Origin: Trochalopteron elliotii
Lineage: Eukaryota; Chordata; Aves; Passeriformes; Leiothrichidae
NCBI GenBank assembly: GCA_024734555.1
Contig: JANPWX010000010.1
Location: 2,979,140 to 3,043,139 of the forward strand
Direction: 5' to 3'
Length of the DNA stretch: 64,000 bases
Numbering within the stretch: the stretch's first letter is position 1; every line of letters starts with the position of its first letter. Position numbers and translations under genes: made by a program. Under the pieces are notes generated by a model. That model worked only from the letters and a program-made list of their open reading frames with translations. It was not told the origin of the DNA and ran no database searches. Positions 1 to 13,624 of the stretch are shown here, piece by piece.

Positions 1-2100
1 CATTATTGCATGGTTAGTCATCTGAATCCCTGCCAGCGCTCCGTCATACTCTGAAAAGTCACCCAGGATCTTGTAAAACAATTAACTATGTAATTTTATT
101 AGAACTTCTAAAACTTAGTATTTCTGTCCCAGTGTTTGACATTCTCTGAAAACCTTATGCAAATGCTTGGCTTTTGACCAGCTCTGCGAATTTGATTGAA
201 ACAGTACTTTTGCTTCTATTTTTCTCTGTAGGTTTTCACATTTGTGGAGCATGTGTTCTTTTGAAATTCTTGATGCTATCAAGACGAATTCCTCATATAG
301 CTGAAAATAATTCAAAATTGTTTTTGACTGCCTTAATATTGCAAGACCTTTGCATAGTGTAACAGTGGGTTGAGTCCACCTCTTGTGTAGGTACAAGTGC
401 TGCTACAACATCAAGAACCAGTTGCCTGCAGTGGGGACTAAGGGAAGTCCAAAATACAGCAGATTTTGGTATAGACTTGAATATTATGCACAATATGTAC
501 TAAAGGCACTGCTATTTAAAACTTTAATAACATATTCTGGCTGTTAGACTGTTTCCACATGGCTTAGAAAAAGATGAATTTGGCTGGGGGAACAATATGA
601 GAAATGGTGAACAGATGAGTTTAGAATTGGAGTCATTCTGCACTCCCTCCCAAAAGAAAGATATTTGAGTCCAGGTACTCTGTGGTTTCTGGCTGGAAGT
701 AAATGTATATGCTTGTATATGTATATGCATTAGTTATTAAATACTGCTGCAGGAATTAGGATAGGAAGTGGATGGTTGTTCCTTGCACATAAATGCAGGA
801 TATCAGTATTTTTCTTAAGAGCAGGCCCAGAGTGGCAAACCCCCTAATTTTGATCTTGGGTGCAACCTGCAATTACCCAGAAATAGAAAGATAACTAAAT
901 GGTTTCTTTTTAAGCCAACTTCAGTAGTCCTAGTACTTCTTATGGACTTTATAGGAAAGTAATTGAACTTTTTCAGGTTTGTATTTTAGTTAGTTAACAA
1001 ATGATGTATCTCTACTGGTAGATTTGATAATTGAACATTTTGCTATGGAATTACCTTTAGGAAGGCAATAAGCTTTTCTGTTGTCTAACATGATTTTAGG
1101 TTATGATTTTTAAGTCTAACAGTTCAGTTGATGAAATAAATCCTTGAAAGCTGTTTGGTTGGCAGTAGAGATGCTCAGATTGGAGCTGGTTCACTGCTGG
1201 GGACAGACACCTTCCAGTATAAGTTCAGACTGTTTCAGAGAAGGAAATTCGGGTAGAAACTGGAGCAGCTGAATATTATTTTTTTTCATCTTAAAGAGTA
1301 TAAAATAATTATGCCTATTTTGTTACAATTTAAATTCAGTTTGTCTGAATGCCTCACCTACAGCTAATGCTATGGCTTCGTTAGTATTAGTCTTTAAAGG
1401 AAATTCAGTCTTTAAACACTCTGTTAGAAAGCTAATACAAGTTTTTAAAGAATAAATCTACCTTTTTCTCTGAGAACCACTGTTTTAAATGCAGCTTATT
1501 TTAACATTTATGGTTTTCTGTGATGTAGGAATATATAGATATAATAGAAAATACCCACTGGTATGATTAACTGGTCTCCTATAGAAAAGTTGGCTTTAAA
1601 GTAAATATATTATCCTATTTATTCAGATTTCTCCATACAGATAATTCTTTAAGTTCTTCTGCCTTGGACTGTTCATAAAATATGATGCATCTTGTCTCCT
1701 GTATCTTGTTTCTGTGGAGTAAGTGTTGATAGTAACTAATATGAGAGCAGCACTTGGGAAAACAAAGCTGTGCATAGGAGCTAAATATTGGTGTGGCAAT
1801 CAGAATTAATATTTTATCACTGGAACATCATTAATGATTTACTCAAAGTCCTGTGGAGAATACATGGTCTTCTACGTGAACACAAATCTTGGACATCTCT
1901 TCACTCCAATTAAAACAGGCCTGTTTTCTTTGGATGGCCAGGTCTGTAATATCCTGAAGAAACAATCTAATCTTTAAAATGTTAAATAAAATGCTGCTTT
2001 TGAAAATTATTGCATTGGAAACTTATTGTGGAGATAGGTGACTTTTAATAGCAACAATTGAAATTTGAGCTGTTTCTTAGCAGAATCAAGACAGCACATG
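1..2100. other. AT-rich intronic sequence, nothing recognised
   Basis: No repeat or convincing exon was seen. Presumed intron of the gene whose exon lies at 5015. A 3'-splice-like TTTTTCTCTGTAG near 218-230 is followed by an open stretch to 362 but has no donor before the stop. Confidence 0.45.
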
Positions 2101-2235
2101 GTTACCTCTGTCTCCTCTTGTTTTCCTGCCTTCTTAATTCTCATGAGCAAAGCAGCTTCTCCCTACATTTTTCTCTTTTTAATATTGATTTTGATGTTAA
2201 AAAGTATTTTTGTGAATCCTACTGCAACAGGTCAC
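2100..2235. repeat. Duplicated block, copy A flank (partner at 5998-6126)
   Basis: About 135 bases of non-CR1 sequence, including CATGAGCAAAGCAG and TTGATTTTGATGTTAAAAAG, recur in the same order and orientation about 3.9 kb downstream, in each case immediately left of a CR1 fragment starting at the same point (CACAGGGAATC). The shared junction shows that both copies descend from a single CR1 insertion that was later duplicated, or are copies of one composite repeat. Confidence 0.7.
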
Positions 2236-2692
2236 AGGGAATCCAGAATGGTTTGGACTGGAACAGACCTTAAAGATCATCCAATACCATTCCCCTGCCA
2301 TGGGCAGGGAAACCTCCTCTAGATGAGATTGCTCCAAGCTCCATCCAACCTGGCCTTGGGGCTCCATCCTTCCAAGCCTGGGGCAGCCCCAGCTGCTCTG
2401 GGCAACCTATGCCAGGGCCTTGCCACTCTCACAGCCAAGAATTTCTTCCCAATATTCCATCTAACCCTGACCTCTGTTAGTTTGAAATCACTCCCCCTTG
2501 TCCTGTCATTTCAGGCCCTTGTCCAAAGTCCCTCTCTAGCTCTTGGAGCCTCTTTTAGGCAGTGGAAGGGGCTCTGAGGTCTCCCTAAAGCCTTCTTTTC
2601 TCCAAGCTGAGCACCCCTAGCTCTCCCAGCCTGTCTTCAGAGCAGAGGTGCTCCAGCAACCCTTGGTGTATCTCCATTGTGTCCTCTGGATT
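2236..2692 (-). mobile_element. CR1 LINE fragment, 3' end
   Basis: Sequence beginning GAATCCAGAATGGTTTGGAC and running through CCATGGGCAGG and ACTCTCACAGCCAAGAATTTC is the reverse complement of the avian CR1 3' region. The element is 5'-truncated, as is usual for CR1. Open frames within it are CR1 UTR shadows. Confidence 0.85.
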
Positions 2693-5014
2693 CAGTCCTT
2701 ATGACTGTTGTTTAGTGCCTTAATATTTATTGGATGAGGTGGAGTAACTAACCCTGCATGTGTGGTGTTGGATGTTAAAAATAATAAACTTAAGGTGTTT
2801 GAGAAATGCTTTATGGATTGGGGAAAAAACCCAGTCCTTACTAATATTTTTTTTTACATTGTCAGAGGTTAAGGAGAGGAGGAAGAGGAGTTCTGATCTT
2901 TTAAGTAAAGAACGTTGTTTTTAAGCTCCCTCCACCTCCGTGTGCCCATTTTCGTGGTGTTGTACCTGTAATGGCCTGCATCATGCAGCAAAGCAGAGAT
3001 TTCTTTGTCAGGATATGTGAGACTACTACAGAATTACTTGAAGCAGGAGTTAACCTTCGCTGCATTAATGGAATGATAATTTTGGATCCAAACTAAAACC
3101 CGATTCATCAGCTGTTTTTTGTGGGTTTTCTTCTGTCCCTAGAAGGCAGATGAGTTTTTCAGCAGTTTCTGGATTTGTAAATACATCAGCAGCAGCTTGT
3201 GTTGATGCAGACACAAGGCAGTATTGCTTTGCTTTTTATTGCTTTGCTATTACAAAGCCAAAATAGCATGCAGTTAATGAAGTTAAATAATAACTTTTTC
3301 TAGAGGTTTCATGAAACTTCCATCCTAACTTTACTTAATATGTATCTCTACTATTGGAAATATGAAAATGTCTTCTAGTAGAAGCAGTGGTTTTGTTCAT
3401 GTTGGGACTCCCGTGCATTCCTCTGATCTTGGCTGTTGGAGAGATCCTTTAATCCACCTTATTTTTGTGCTCTGAAACCTTAAAATGTAAGAATGATTTA
3501 CATAAAAAGGGGTATTCCATGAACTTTTCATTGTTGGAAGAGGAAAAAATGTAAAGTTTTTGAGATTGGTGGATTTTTTTCTTTATTTCTTTTGCTCCAG
3601 GCTAGTTCTCCAATTAACCAAATCCACTATAATCCCATCAGGAGAATGTGGTGATGGTTTTGTAATTTATATTGTATGGTTGTCTTAAGCCAGGTTCTGT
3701 CATTATAGCAGAAAATATGAACCTAAGCCCACTATATGATTTGGCTTTGTCCATCTGGAAATAATAAACTGTAATAAATGGCCGGCTGTTGTACAATGCG
3801 GTACTGAGGGTGATTTTCTTCCAAAGTAATTTTTCTTCCTGAAACTCAGACAGGCATAAAAATCATTCCCAATTTCAAGAGTCTTTTTCTCTGAAAAACT
3901 GATTGTCTGGGAGAAGTCAAAATTTTTTGAAACTTAAGATACTTTTTTGCATCGTACTGTCAGGAATTATGGAAACAAGTGTGTGATTCTAAACAAAAGA
4001 AATATAACTTTGAGTGGGACTGTTCCATGTTTCAGCAAGTAGCTCTGTCAGCACTGAATTTGTGCAGTTAGTGTGTTGCCTGTATTGGAGTCCAGCAGAG
4101 ACTTCTAGAGCGTGTTAACATATGCTGAGAACTGCTTATTAAGTTGGTCGTGCATCAGTCCAGTAGTCTAGAGATACTGGAATATTAGGTGTTGGGTTTT
4201 TTTTTCATATTTTAACCACACAAGGGATAAATTTCTCTGCAAAGTTTTCCAAAATTTTGAGATTCAAACTTGAAAGACAGACTTTTTTCCTTCCATGTGC
4301 TGTTTTCTTCAGAGGTATTTTTAATTTGGTAACTTGTTAAACACAGAGTTTATAATTCTCAGCAGTGACAGTTATGTCATGTGGACAATGTAAGAAAAAC
4401 TGTAGGATTCAATACTCAGGTTAAAGTATGTCAGTGTTTAAAGCCTTTCCCTTTGCTAAGTTGCATCTGATTTGAGTGCTGGACTTAATTATGATACTAA
4501 TAACGGGAATTTAGATGCTGATATAAACTGTGTAACAAGCACAGATATTGATCAGTTGTGTAACAATATGAATTTTTACTCATTGATGTTACTATAATAA
4601 TTCCTTTACTGATTCCAGTACACACTGACTGATACACTCAGACTGACAAATACACACAAATAAATATTTGGAACTCATGAATATAGAACATTGTGATGGA
4701 ATTTGGTCTCTTCCCATAATGGCCATGTTTTTATTAAGATGTGAGTCTGTTCTCCTATTGCAGATAGTAAATGGAGAAAGTGTAAGGAGGTTTAAGAGTT
4801 AGGCTGACTAATTATTTTGTCCCTGTTCTTGGGTAGGTTTCCTAATACAAGTAGTAAATGGAACATTTTCTTAAGGGGAATAAATATCTTGGAACTGCTG
4901 GATAATCATCCTAAACTTTCTAAAAACCTAGTAACTTAACTGACCATGGTGTTATATTCTTTGGGATTTGGAAAACTGCTAATTTTAGGATTTCTTTTTT
5001 TTCTGTTTTCGTAG
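2693..5014. other. Intronic sequence, nothing recognised
   Basis: AT-rich sequence upstream of the 5015 exon. A good polypyrimidine acceptor ends at 3600, but the open stretch after it has only a weak donor and is frame-incompatible with the 5015 exon (see rejected items). Confidence 0.45.
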
Positions 5015-5982
<968 letters not shown>

Positions 5983-6003
5983 TCATAGAAACATAGAATA
6001 GTT
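5983..6003 (-). mobile_element. Tiny CR1 tail remnant abutting the duplicated block
   Basis: TCATAGAAACATAGAATAG matches the CR1 terminal repeat but breaks off directly into the duplicated non-CR1 flank instead of continuing as CR1. This suggests a breakpoint inside an older CR1 copy. Confidence 0.45.
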
Positions 6004-6126
6004 TGTTTTTCTGCCTTCTTAACTCTCATGAGCAAAGCAGTTTCTTTTCTCTATATTTTCCTCTTTTTGAAATTGATTTTGATGTTAAAAAGCATTTGTG
6101 TGAATCCTACTGTAACAGGTCACAGG
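5998..6126. repeat. Duplicated block, copy B flank (partner at 2100-2235)
   Basis: Same order of unique motifs as copy A (CTCATGAGCAAAGCAG, TTGATTTTGATGTTAAAAAG, AACAGGTCACAGGGAATC), with scattered substitutions. Continues straight into a CR1 fragment, as copy A does. Confidence 0.7.
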
Positions 6127-6505
6127 GAATCATAGAATGGTTTGGGCTGGAAAGACCTTAAAGATGATCCAGTTTCCACCCGCTGCCATGGGCAGGAACA
6201 CCTCCCACTAGATAGGTTGCTCCAAGCTCCATCCAACCCAGCCTTGAACACATGCAGGGTGGGGCAGCCCCAGCTGCTCTGGGCAACCTTGCCAGGACCT
6301 CATCACCCTCACAGGCAGGAATTTTTTCTCAATATTGCATCTAACCCTTCCCTCTGGCATTGGGAAGCCATTCCCTCTTGTCCTGTCCCTCCTTGTCCAA
6401 AGTCCGTTTCCATCTCACTTGAAGCCTCTTTAGGCACTGACAGGGACTTTAAGGTGTATCTGGACCCTTCTCTTCTTCCAGGCTCAGCACCCCCACCTCC
6501 AGATT
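6127..6505 (-). mobile_element. CR1 LINE fragment, 3' end (duplicate of the 2.2-kb copy)
   Basis: AATCATAGAATGGTTTGGGC followed by CTGCCATGGGCAGG and the CR1 body. Shares its left junction with the copy at 2236. 5'-truncated; no coding capacity. Confidence 0.85.
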
Positions 6506-8324
6506 GCTGTTTGGAGTCTTGGCTAAGGAAAACAAATATAGGAGTAGAAAAAGTTTCGTCTTTGAACAATACTTTAAAAAGTGTTGCTTGATGGAAATTC
6601 AGCTCTGCCGACAGAGGAAGTAGATAGGTCCTGGGAAGAGGAAGCTCAGCCCCTTGTGCAGTTTTATTCTGTAAATAATTTCAGGCACAGCTGAAAAGAT
6701 TCTCCCTACTTGTTTTTTCCTCTAGTAAGATGCATAAAGAAAAGCCTTCTTCATTGGGAAAATACCACTGTGAGGTTTTGTGTGGTATCCATCACAGTAG
6801 TGTAAAAATCCTCAGATGATGTGTGGTCCCCATAGAAAATCTGAAAATGAAAGGCCAGACTGTGTCATCTGTAGCACTTTTCTCTGCTCATCAGTAGAGT
6901 GGGAGGGGTGCAGGTCATGGATTTCTCCTAGTCTTGAATAAGCAGAAGTGGGTTGACACTGGAACATTTGAAATGGGAATAATTTTCAGTGTGGATACCT
7001 GTTCTTCCCTTCTGGCACATGCTGTCTCTGAAGAGCTGTTCTGGAAACTTTAGTTATGCCTTGGAGGTTTTGCCACCATACAATCCTGTTGTTGTTTTCT
7101 ATAGGTGATGCACAGTTATTAACAAAACAAAGCACAGGGTTTTTTTGGCTAGATAACATTTCCATGTAGGAGTATTAAGCATAGTTCTTCAGGAGTATCA
7201 TATTCCCTTCTTCTCCCCATGGATGTCTATGCCTCATTTCCTTCTCACCTCCAGAACTTGTGTGAATAGTTGTTAATTTTTAACTAATTTTTTATTAAAC
7301 GGGTGATTCCAAACAATGCTTCTTAGTGCTTCCTAATAATATAAATGGAAATAAGGCTTTACAAGGAGTCTGTTTTGAGGGGAAAACCGGCTAGGCTTTC
7401 ATAATTGGGCAGAATACTTACATCCACTGTCCTGGATCTAAGTATGGGTAATACCTGATGATGAACATTAAAACAAGCAGAAAAGCCACTAGCTGTTAAA
7501 ATGAATATTTGAAGGAATTTTGTGTTTTCAGGTTACTGTGAGTCATCTGATATCCTCTGACACAGACTGAAGTCAGTAAAATATTTCCAGGTTATTTTTT
7601 GTTTGCAGGATAAGAGCAGGTAGACAGGAGGTTTTCTTACCCACATATTCACTTGCACTGCCTGTTTGGTCCTCTTGCTGGTCTTCAGTTTTCTTTCTGA
7701 GCACTGTAGCTGGATTTTTCTGAATTTAAGTTCTGTCACCACCATAATCATACCATTTTAGATTAAAAAAAACCCAAAAAACCATGGCTTTTGTAGAGGA
7801 GCTCATCTATTTCATACATCTATCAGAGCAAACTGGGCTCTGAAGTCTCTGCTTCAGTCTTCTATGAGTTCCCCTTTTTTGCCTGGAGCTCTGGGTTAGC
7901 CTTTGGCCCTTTGGAAGGTCTGCAGAGTGCAGTGTGTGTGCATCAAGGTTTTGTGGCTGGTTCCCTGTGTCTGGTGAGATTTGTGCTGTTTTGGTTTCTC
8001 AGGCATTACACTTAAATGATTAATACGTGTTTTCACATCCCAGTTTGTGTGATTTATTGCAGCACACTTGCATGTCTACAAGCTCTGCTTCCATCTTCAT
8101 ACCTCTCCTGATACCAATATCCTGCTGTGTTTACTTTTGTCCCCCAAATCTTTTCTGTTTCCTTTTGGGAATACTTCCCTCTGTTTCCAGTTTTTTAGTC
8201 ACTGGCTTCCAGAAAAGTAGCTCAGTTTTTTAGGTTAGCTTTTGTGGATGTAAGATGCCCTGTGCAGATTCTGTCTTAAATTCTTTTTCTTGTGAGCAGG
8301 CAGTTTATTTCAGCACTTGAGATC
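6506..8324. other. Intronic sequence, nothing recognised
   Basis: No repeat family or splice-flanked open segment was convincing here. Confidence 0.4.
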
Positions 8325-8655
8325 GTATCATAGAAGGGTTTGCATTAGAAGGGCCCTTAAAGGTCATGTTGTTCCACTCCCTGGCCATGGGCAGGGACTC
8401 CTTCCACTAGACCAGGTTGCTCCATGCCCTGTCCAACCTGGGCTGAGCACTTCCAGGGATGGGGCAGCCATAGCTTCTCTGTGCAAGGGCCTCACCACCC
8501 TCACAGCCAAGAATTTCTTCCTAATCTCTAATCTAAATCTCCCCTCTTTCAGTTTAAAACCATTCCCCCGTGTCCCGTCCATCTCTGCCTGTTTAAAAAG
8601 TTGCTCTCTGTGTTCTTCATGAGTCCCCTTCAAATCCCCACTTTCGTGTAGCCTG
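8325..8655 (-). mobile_element. CR1 LINE fragment, 3' end
   Basis: GTATCATAGAAGGGTTTGC leads into CCATGGGCAGGGACTCC, GACCAGGTTGCTCC and the TTTAAAACCATTCCCCC block typical of avian CR1. 5'-truncated. Confidence 0.85.
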
Positions 8656-9975
8656 TACATTTTTAACATAATTTTATTTCTTTTTGCATGTTCAGATTTA
8701 CCTTTCGCAAGTTGAGGCTCTTTAGATCATGGTTGCATTAAATCAAGAGACTGACTCATTTTCTCTCCTATTCTTCAGCTTTCTTTTTCTGTGTAACTTA
8801 TGGGGGATAGTATTTGTGATTAACAGAAAGTAAAGAACATGCTGCAAACCCGAGCAGTTCAACGAGAAGATTTTTTCTTAGTGAATAGACAGTAGTAGAC
8901 TTACCTAATGCTGGCAAATACAAGATACTCCTTTGGAATGGCTTGTCTGTAGGCAGGGAGATGCCCTTTTGAGCTGCATTTAAAGGCTTTCCTCAAAAAT
9001 ACTTGAGTGCCAAGGCTTAAATTTGTGTTTTGAGGCTATGTCTTGATTGATATACTGTAAGAATCAAGAGGAGCCCTAAACTTCTTAGTTATGAAAACTC
9101 TGGTGGCTTGATTTATGAAGATTTCATTTGTTAAAAATGTGTTGCAGAATTTCTTAGCTGCTGAAAGATGCAGTTGCATCTTAACTTGATACTGGCAGCC
9201 TTCCTATTGCTATTGTACATTATTTAACCAGTAATCTCTAAGAAGGTGAGAAACTATTATTGCTTTTTAGCACAGTTGACATGATATTGGCTCTGAACTG
9301 CTCATGGAGCTTCAAGCATTTCAGATGGCTATAAACCAACTAAAACACCTTCATTTGGTAGTCTTACTGCCATGAGCTCATAGTTTGCAACACAAAAAGA
9401 TCAAATGATGTTTAGGATTTTGCAGGTTTTTTTCAAAGCATTCTTATAGCAAAGAACTGTAGCTGTGGATTTTGGCTTTTAGCCAGGCAATCAAAATTTA
9501 GTATTTTGTCCAGCTGTGATCCAGTAATAAAAATCACAGGAAACATTTTGTGGGGAGGAAAAGATACATATTTGAGCCTGTAAATTGTATTTTGTCCCTC
9601 ATATTGCTTTACAGTTTCTCTGAGCCACTTGCAGACAGATTAAATAACCACAGGTGAATCTGACTGAAGAAAGGTTGTATCAAAACTGCAACCAGAATGT
9701 GTTCACTAAGAAAATAATTTCAGAAATGTTTGCGTCTTACTTCAGTCACTTTATCTCACCTGTTTACAATGGGGAGTCTGTGTCTTCTGCCTTAGGGCTA
9801 AGAATGCTCAAACTGACTGTTTGTTAATTAGCAAAAATTAATATTTTGGGAGAAAATAACTACTTTTCCATTTTGCTGCCAGAAAAACAGCTGAACTTAC
9901 AGACTTTTAGAATGGGCTTTTCAGATTTGGATGCAATTGAAACATTGAAATTGGTGACTGTTGCAGCAGCCTTCT
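8656..9975. other. Intronic sequence, nothing recognised
   Basis: AT-rich, unannotated stretch between a CR1 fragment and an LTR-like element. Confidence 0.4.
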
Positions 9976-10424
9976 TGTTAGAGGGTAGAATTGAGCTGAG
10001 ACACAGACTTCTTGTTTAGCGTGAAAAGGGTCCTGGTTTATTCTTTTTTACAGCTTAGCCATCCTGACTCCAACTGTTTACTGACTCTGGCTGCAGCAAG
10101 CTCCTACTGTAGGTTTCCCTTGCAGCCTCTGACTGCTGGTTATTTCCTGCTAAACTCTGACTGCATATATTAGTTTGCAGACTCTGAATGCAGGCTTTTA
10201 CTTAGCTAGACTATGACTGCAGGATCTAACTGACCTCACAGCAGTAATTCTCTCTCCTTAAGATCCTTCTTCTTCATGATTCTCCCTCACTAGCTAACCC
10301 GCTCCCTTTTATCACACTTGTCTTGATTGGATATAGCTGTGACCCATCAGGGGTGAGGCTGAATTGAATAATTAACACAGCTGGTACTTATCAGGGGCAA
10401 GGTCACCTGTATTCCCTTCTACAG
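9976..10424 (-). mobile_element. Probable solo LTR, minus orientation
   Basis: Begins TGTTAGAG and a plausible end is CTTCTACA (TG...CA type). In minus orientation it has an AATAAA near 10037-10042 and a TATA-like GATAAAAGGG near 10305. A degenerate CTCTGACTGCA-type word recurs through the middle. No clean target duplication was seen, so both boundaries are approximate. Confidence 0.5.
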
Positions 10425-10875
10425 GTGACCTGAGGCTTCTCATTTTTTTTTTTTCTAATTTAGGAATCCTTCTTTCTGACAGGAACTGTACATACCTGTA
10501 TGCGTAACCAGTTCTAGTGTCATCTAGCCTGATGACAAAAAGTCATTAGGGCCTGATGACAGTTAATCAAATCAGTTTTTATACTCCACAAGTCACAGGC
10601 CATTCTTTTTGGACAGATGTCCACACCTGTCTGCTGTCTCAGGAGACTAACCAAGGGATTGTTGCTGGAAGCTGAATCAGCCCAACCTGAGTAATTAATC
10701 TCAAAGCTGTGCATTACACTGAAGGGCTGTGCTCCTGCAAGCCAAACCCTTCTCACTGGGGACAATACTTGACTGTCTCTAAAGTTTCTGAGTAACTGGA
10801 TGATAGTTTTCTAACATTACTTTCTTTTTTATATACTTTTATATATTTTTTATTAATTTCATGAGTTGTGAAGCT

Positions 10876-11163
10876 CAAAGGACAAGGAACAATGTCTTTA
10901 AACTGATGGGAGGGTGGGTAAACTGATGGGAGGGTGGGTTTAGTTTAGAAATTAGGAAGCAATTCTTCCCTGTGAGGGTGGGGAAGTCTGGCACAGGCTG
11001 CCCAGAGAGCGGTGGCTGTCCCACCCCTGGAAGTGTTCAAGGCTGGGTTGGATGGGGCTTGGAGCAACCTGGTGTAGTGGAAGGTGTCCCTCCCCATGGC
11101 AGGGGGATTGGAACTGGATGGGCTTGAAAGTTGCTTTCAACTCAGACCCTTCTGGGATTCTTT
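10876..11163 (+). mobile_element. CR1 LINE fragment with an internal 20-bp tandem duplication
   Basis: Plus-oriented CR1 3' region: GAAGCAATTCTTCCCTGTGAG, CAGGCTGCCCAGAGAG, CTTGGAGCAACCTGGTGTAG, ending near CCTTCTGGGATTC. A perfect 20-bp direct repeat (AAACTGATGGGAGGGTGGGT) occupies 10900-10919 and 10920-10939 at its left side. Confidence 0.85.
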
Positions 11164-11244
11164 CTCTGGACTTTACCTTGATCTGAAAGCTGTGAATTCT
11201 TGTAATAGTACAGCCTCAAAGAAAACACAAATGGAATAGACAGC

Positions 11245-11672
11245 TGTTGTAATAAGTCAGCCAAGACTCCATTTTCTTTGTGCGGGAAAAGCTAATTCTT
11301 TATTCACACAACTCATTTTACACAGTTTTTACAGACCTCATGTGCAAATTTAATTGGTTAATAGCTTTCTTGCCAATTACTTTATTGGTCAGTAAAAGTT
11401 ATTCTACTTGTCCATCAAATCTCTTTATTCTTGGATTGTTTACGTATTTTCTTTACTGACTCTCATGGGACAAATCCCTTGTTATTGCAGGTGCATTTGT
11501 ATTTCAACCCAAGAATAGGTTGTTGTGCTAACGAGTTCTCATACCAAGATTTTTACCAGTTTTTACATGGAACTGGCAAATTGCTTAAAAGAGATGACAG
11601 GCTAGCTCTTTAATAGAGCAGACCTGATTTTATAAGGCCTTTCTTTTATAATTCTTTTAGCTGTCTACGACA
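11245..11672 (-). mobile_element. Solo LTR, minus orientation, 428 bp
   Basis: Termini TGTTGTA and TACGACA are near-perfect inverted repeats. Flanks GACAGC (left) and GACACC (right) match at 5 of 6 bases, consistent with an aged target-site duplication. In minus orientation, TTATAAAA near 11628 and AATAAA near 11300 fit a promoter and poly(A) signal. No internal retroviral sequence is attached. Confidence 0.65.
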
Positions 11673-12946
11673 GACACCCTCTGTCAGCTGCTTGTTTTCA
11701 TAGGTATTATTAGCAACCTTGTATTTCTGAGCTCTGTGTCTCTGTCTAAACATTACATTTGAACCAAAACCTCAATATTACTTGCATTTTTACCTGGAGG
11801 GAGGTGATTGCACAGGAAAAGACATAACAGTTTAACCCACTGTACCCAGAGCCCTTATGGATATGTTTTACATACTTGCAAGACTATGACCCTTGGTCTA
11901 CTTGAAAGTCTATAGAGAGTTCTTTATCTTATGTTTGCCTTGTAGACACTTGTCACTCAGCCTGAGCTTGTTGCCTAGGTTGCCCCCTGTGATCAAGAAG
12001 AGACATCCAGAGAAAGTGACTTTCCCACTCTTCATAACTGGCTCTCAAATAGGGGATTATCACCCTTCTCTCATTTTCCTTCTCCAGTGACTGTGAAAGG
12101 AGCCCAGGCAATTAACTCTTGAATGGCTGATCTCCAAAGCCCCTCATACATATTTACTTCTATATAGATGCCTTAAGTAATATTTGATAAGCAGATAAAC
12201 CATACTACTGACTTCATTCCTCTATTCTCAGATTTGGGATGTTATCCCAATTTATTTCTGGCTGAAGCTCAACCTATCCTATTCATATTTGTTGGTAACA
12301 ATGGACAGGTTCTGATCTCTGCCCCCATATTTCTCCAGCAGCTTAAAACCTGGTTTTAAAGGTCCATTTCAGTGCATGTCATTCAAGTAATCTGGCTGCA
12401 AGCACTTTTTGTTTTAATAATTAGTTTGAATATCTGCACAATAAATGGGGATAATTCTTGCTTTACTGCCCTATGGGGCAGCCCTTATGTATTCTGCTAA
12501 CTGAGATGTTATTTTGTAGATGAGAGAGATGAACAACTTGCTGCTGCTATGTTTAGATCACTTGGTATAGATCATTCTGCTAGTTCAATCTAGTAAAGAA
12601 GGGAAGATTATTTGGCTGCTGGACTAAAGTGGTATTGTTCAGGCATACCTAACATGTTAGCTTGAGTAGCCTTGTCGTAACAACCTCTTAAAAAACTCTT
12701 CTGGTCCTGCAAATGAATTAATTTCTCACCCATTGTTCTGTAAGGACTAGTTTTACAAAGGAATTTAGAAATGCTTCTTTTGAGGGGGAATTTAAATTTA
12801 TACGACCACTGCAACAATTTTTAAAGCTGTTTTTCTTGTGCTAGACACCTCAGTTTTCATGCTGGTTACTTGGACACTTAAATTTTTGTCTGCTTCATAG
12901 AAGAGTTGCTGCTGTGCCTAAATTGACCTGATCAACACTTGCCGAA
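11673..12946. other. Intronic sequence, nothing recognised
   Basis: No repeat or exon could be supported in this stretch. Confidence 0.4.
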
Positions 12947-12947
12947 G

Positions 12948-13320
12948 AATCACAGAATATCCTGAGTTGAAGGGACACACAGGGATCATCAAGTCCAATT
13001 CCTGGCCCTCACAGGACACCCCAACAATTCCACTCCCTGCCTGAGAGCATTGTTCACACACTTCTTGAGCTCTGACAGCCTTGGGGCTGTGACCACTGCC
13101 CTGGGGAGCCTGTTGAGTTTCTGACCACCCTCTGGAGGAAGAACCTTTTCCTGATAACCAACTAAATCTCCCCTGAAACAGCTCCAGCCACCCTGTGCCA
13201 GGTCACAGAGAGCAGAGGTCAGAGCTGCTGCTCCGCTGCCCCTTGGGAGCAAGCTGCAGACCATGGGGAGATCCTCAGCCTCCTCCAGGCTGAACAAGCC
13301 AAGTGACCTCAGCTATTCTG
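12948..13320 (-). mobile_element. CR1 LINE fragment (a different subfamily from the 2.2-kb copy)
   Basis: Starts AATCACAGAATATCCTGAGTT and continues through GGGATCATCAAGTCCAATTCC and CTCCTCCAGGCTGAAC. The TCAAGTCCAATTCCTGGCCC block differs from the CCATGGGCAGG-type copies, so a separate CR1 subfamily is likely. Confidence 0.8.
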
Positions 13321-13624
13321 CAGGTAATTTGGGGTTTGCCTGCTAGGCAGTAGTACTATGCCATACTGAAGTCTCTGGCCTTTAAAGAGTCTAACCTAAG
13401 ACAAATTAATTTGAGCAAGTTTGAGACACAGCACAACAGATCAGAGGTATTACTCAAGACAGCAAAGAGACTTGCCTTGGATTTGATCTTGTTTTGCACA
13501 ACAGTGTGTCTCTGCAACTTTAGAACCTGGGATTAAACCTCGGCCTGCTTTCTGCTCTTCTTTCTCTCCATGTCCTTCTGCAGTGGTCTGCCAGTTTTAG
13601 TTTCCCAGCCAGTACACCCAATAA

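Noticed and set aside
174..362. Open stretch following a TTTTTCTCTGTAG acceptor-like site
   Set aside because: No donor lies before the stop, and the composition resembles translated AT-rich intron.
3601..3650. Possible 50-nt exon after a strong polypyrimidine acceptor
   Set aside because: The donor is weak (GTGATG), and the frame needed to join the 5015 exon contains a TAG at the start. It could only splice elsewhere.
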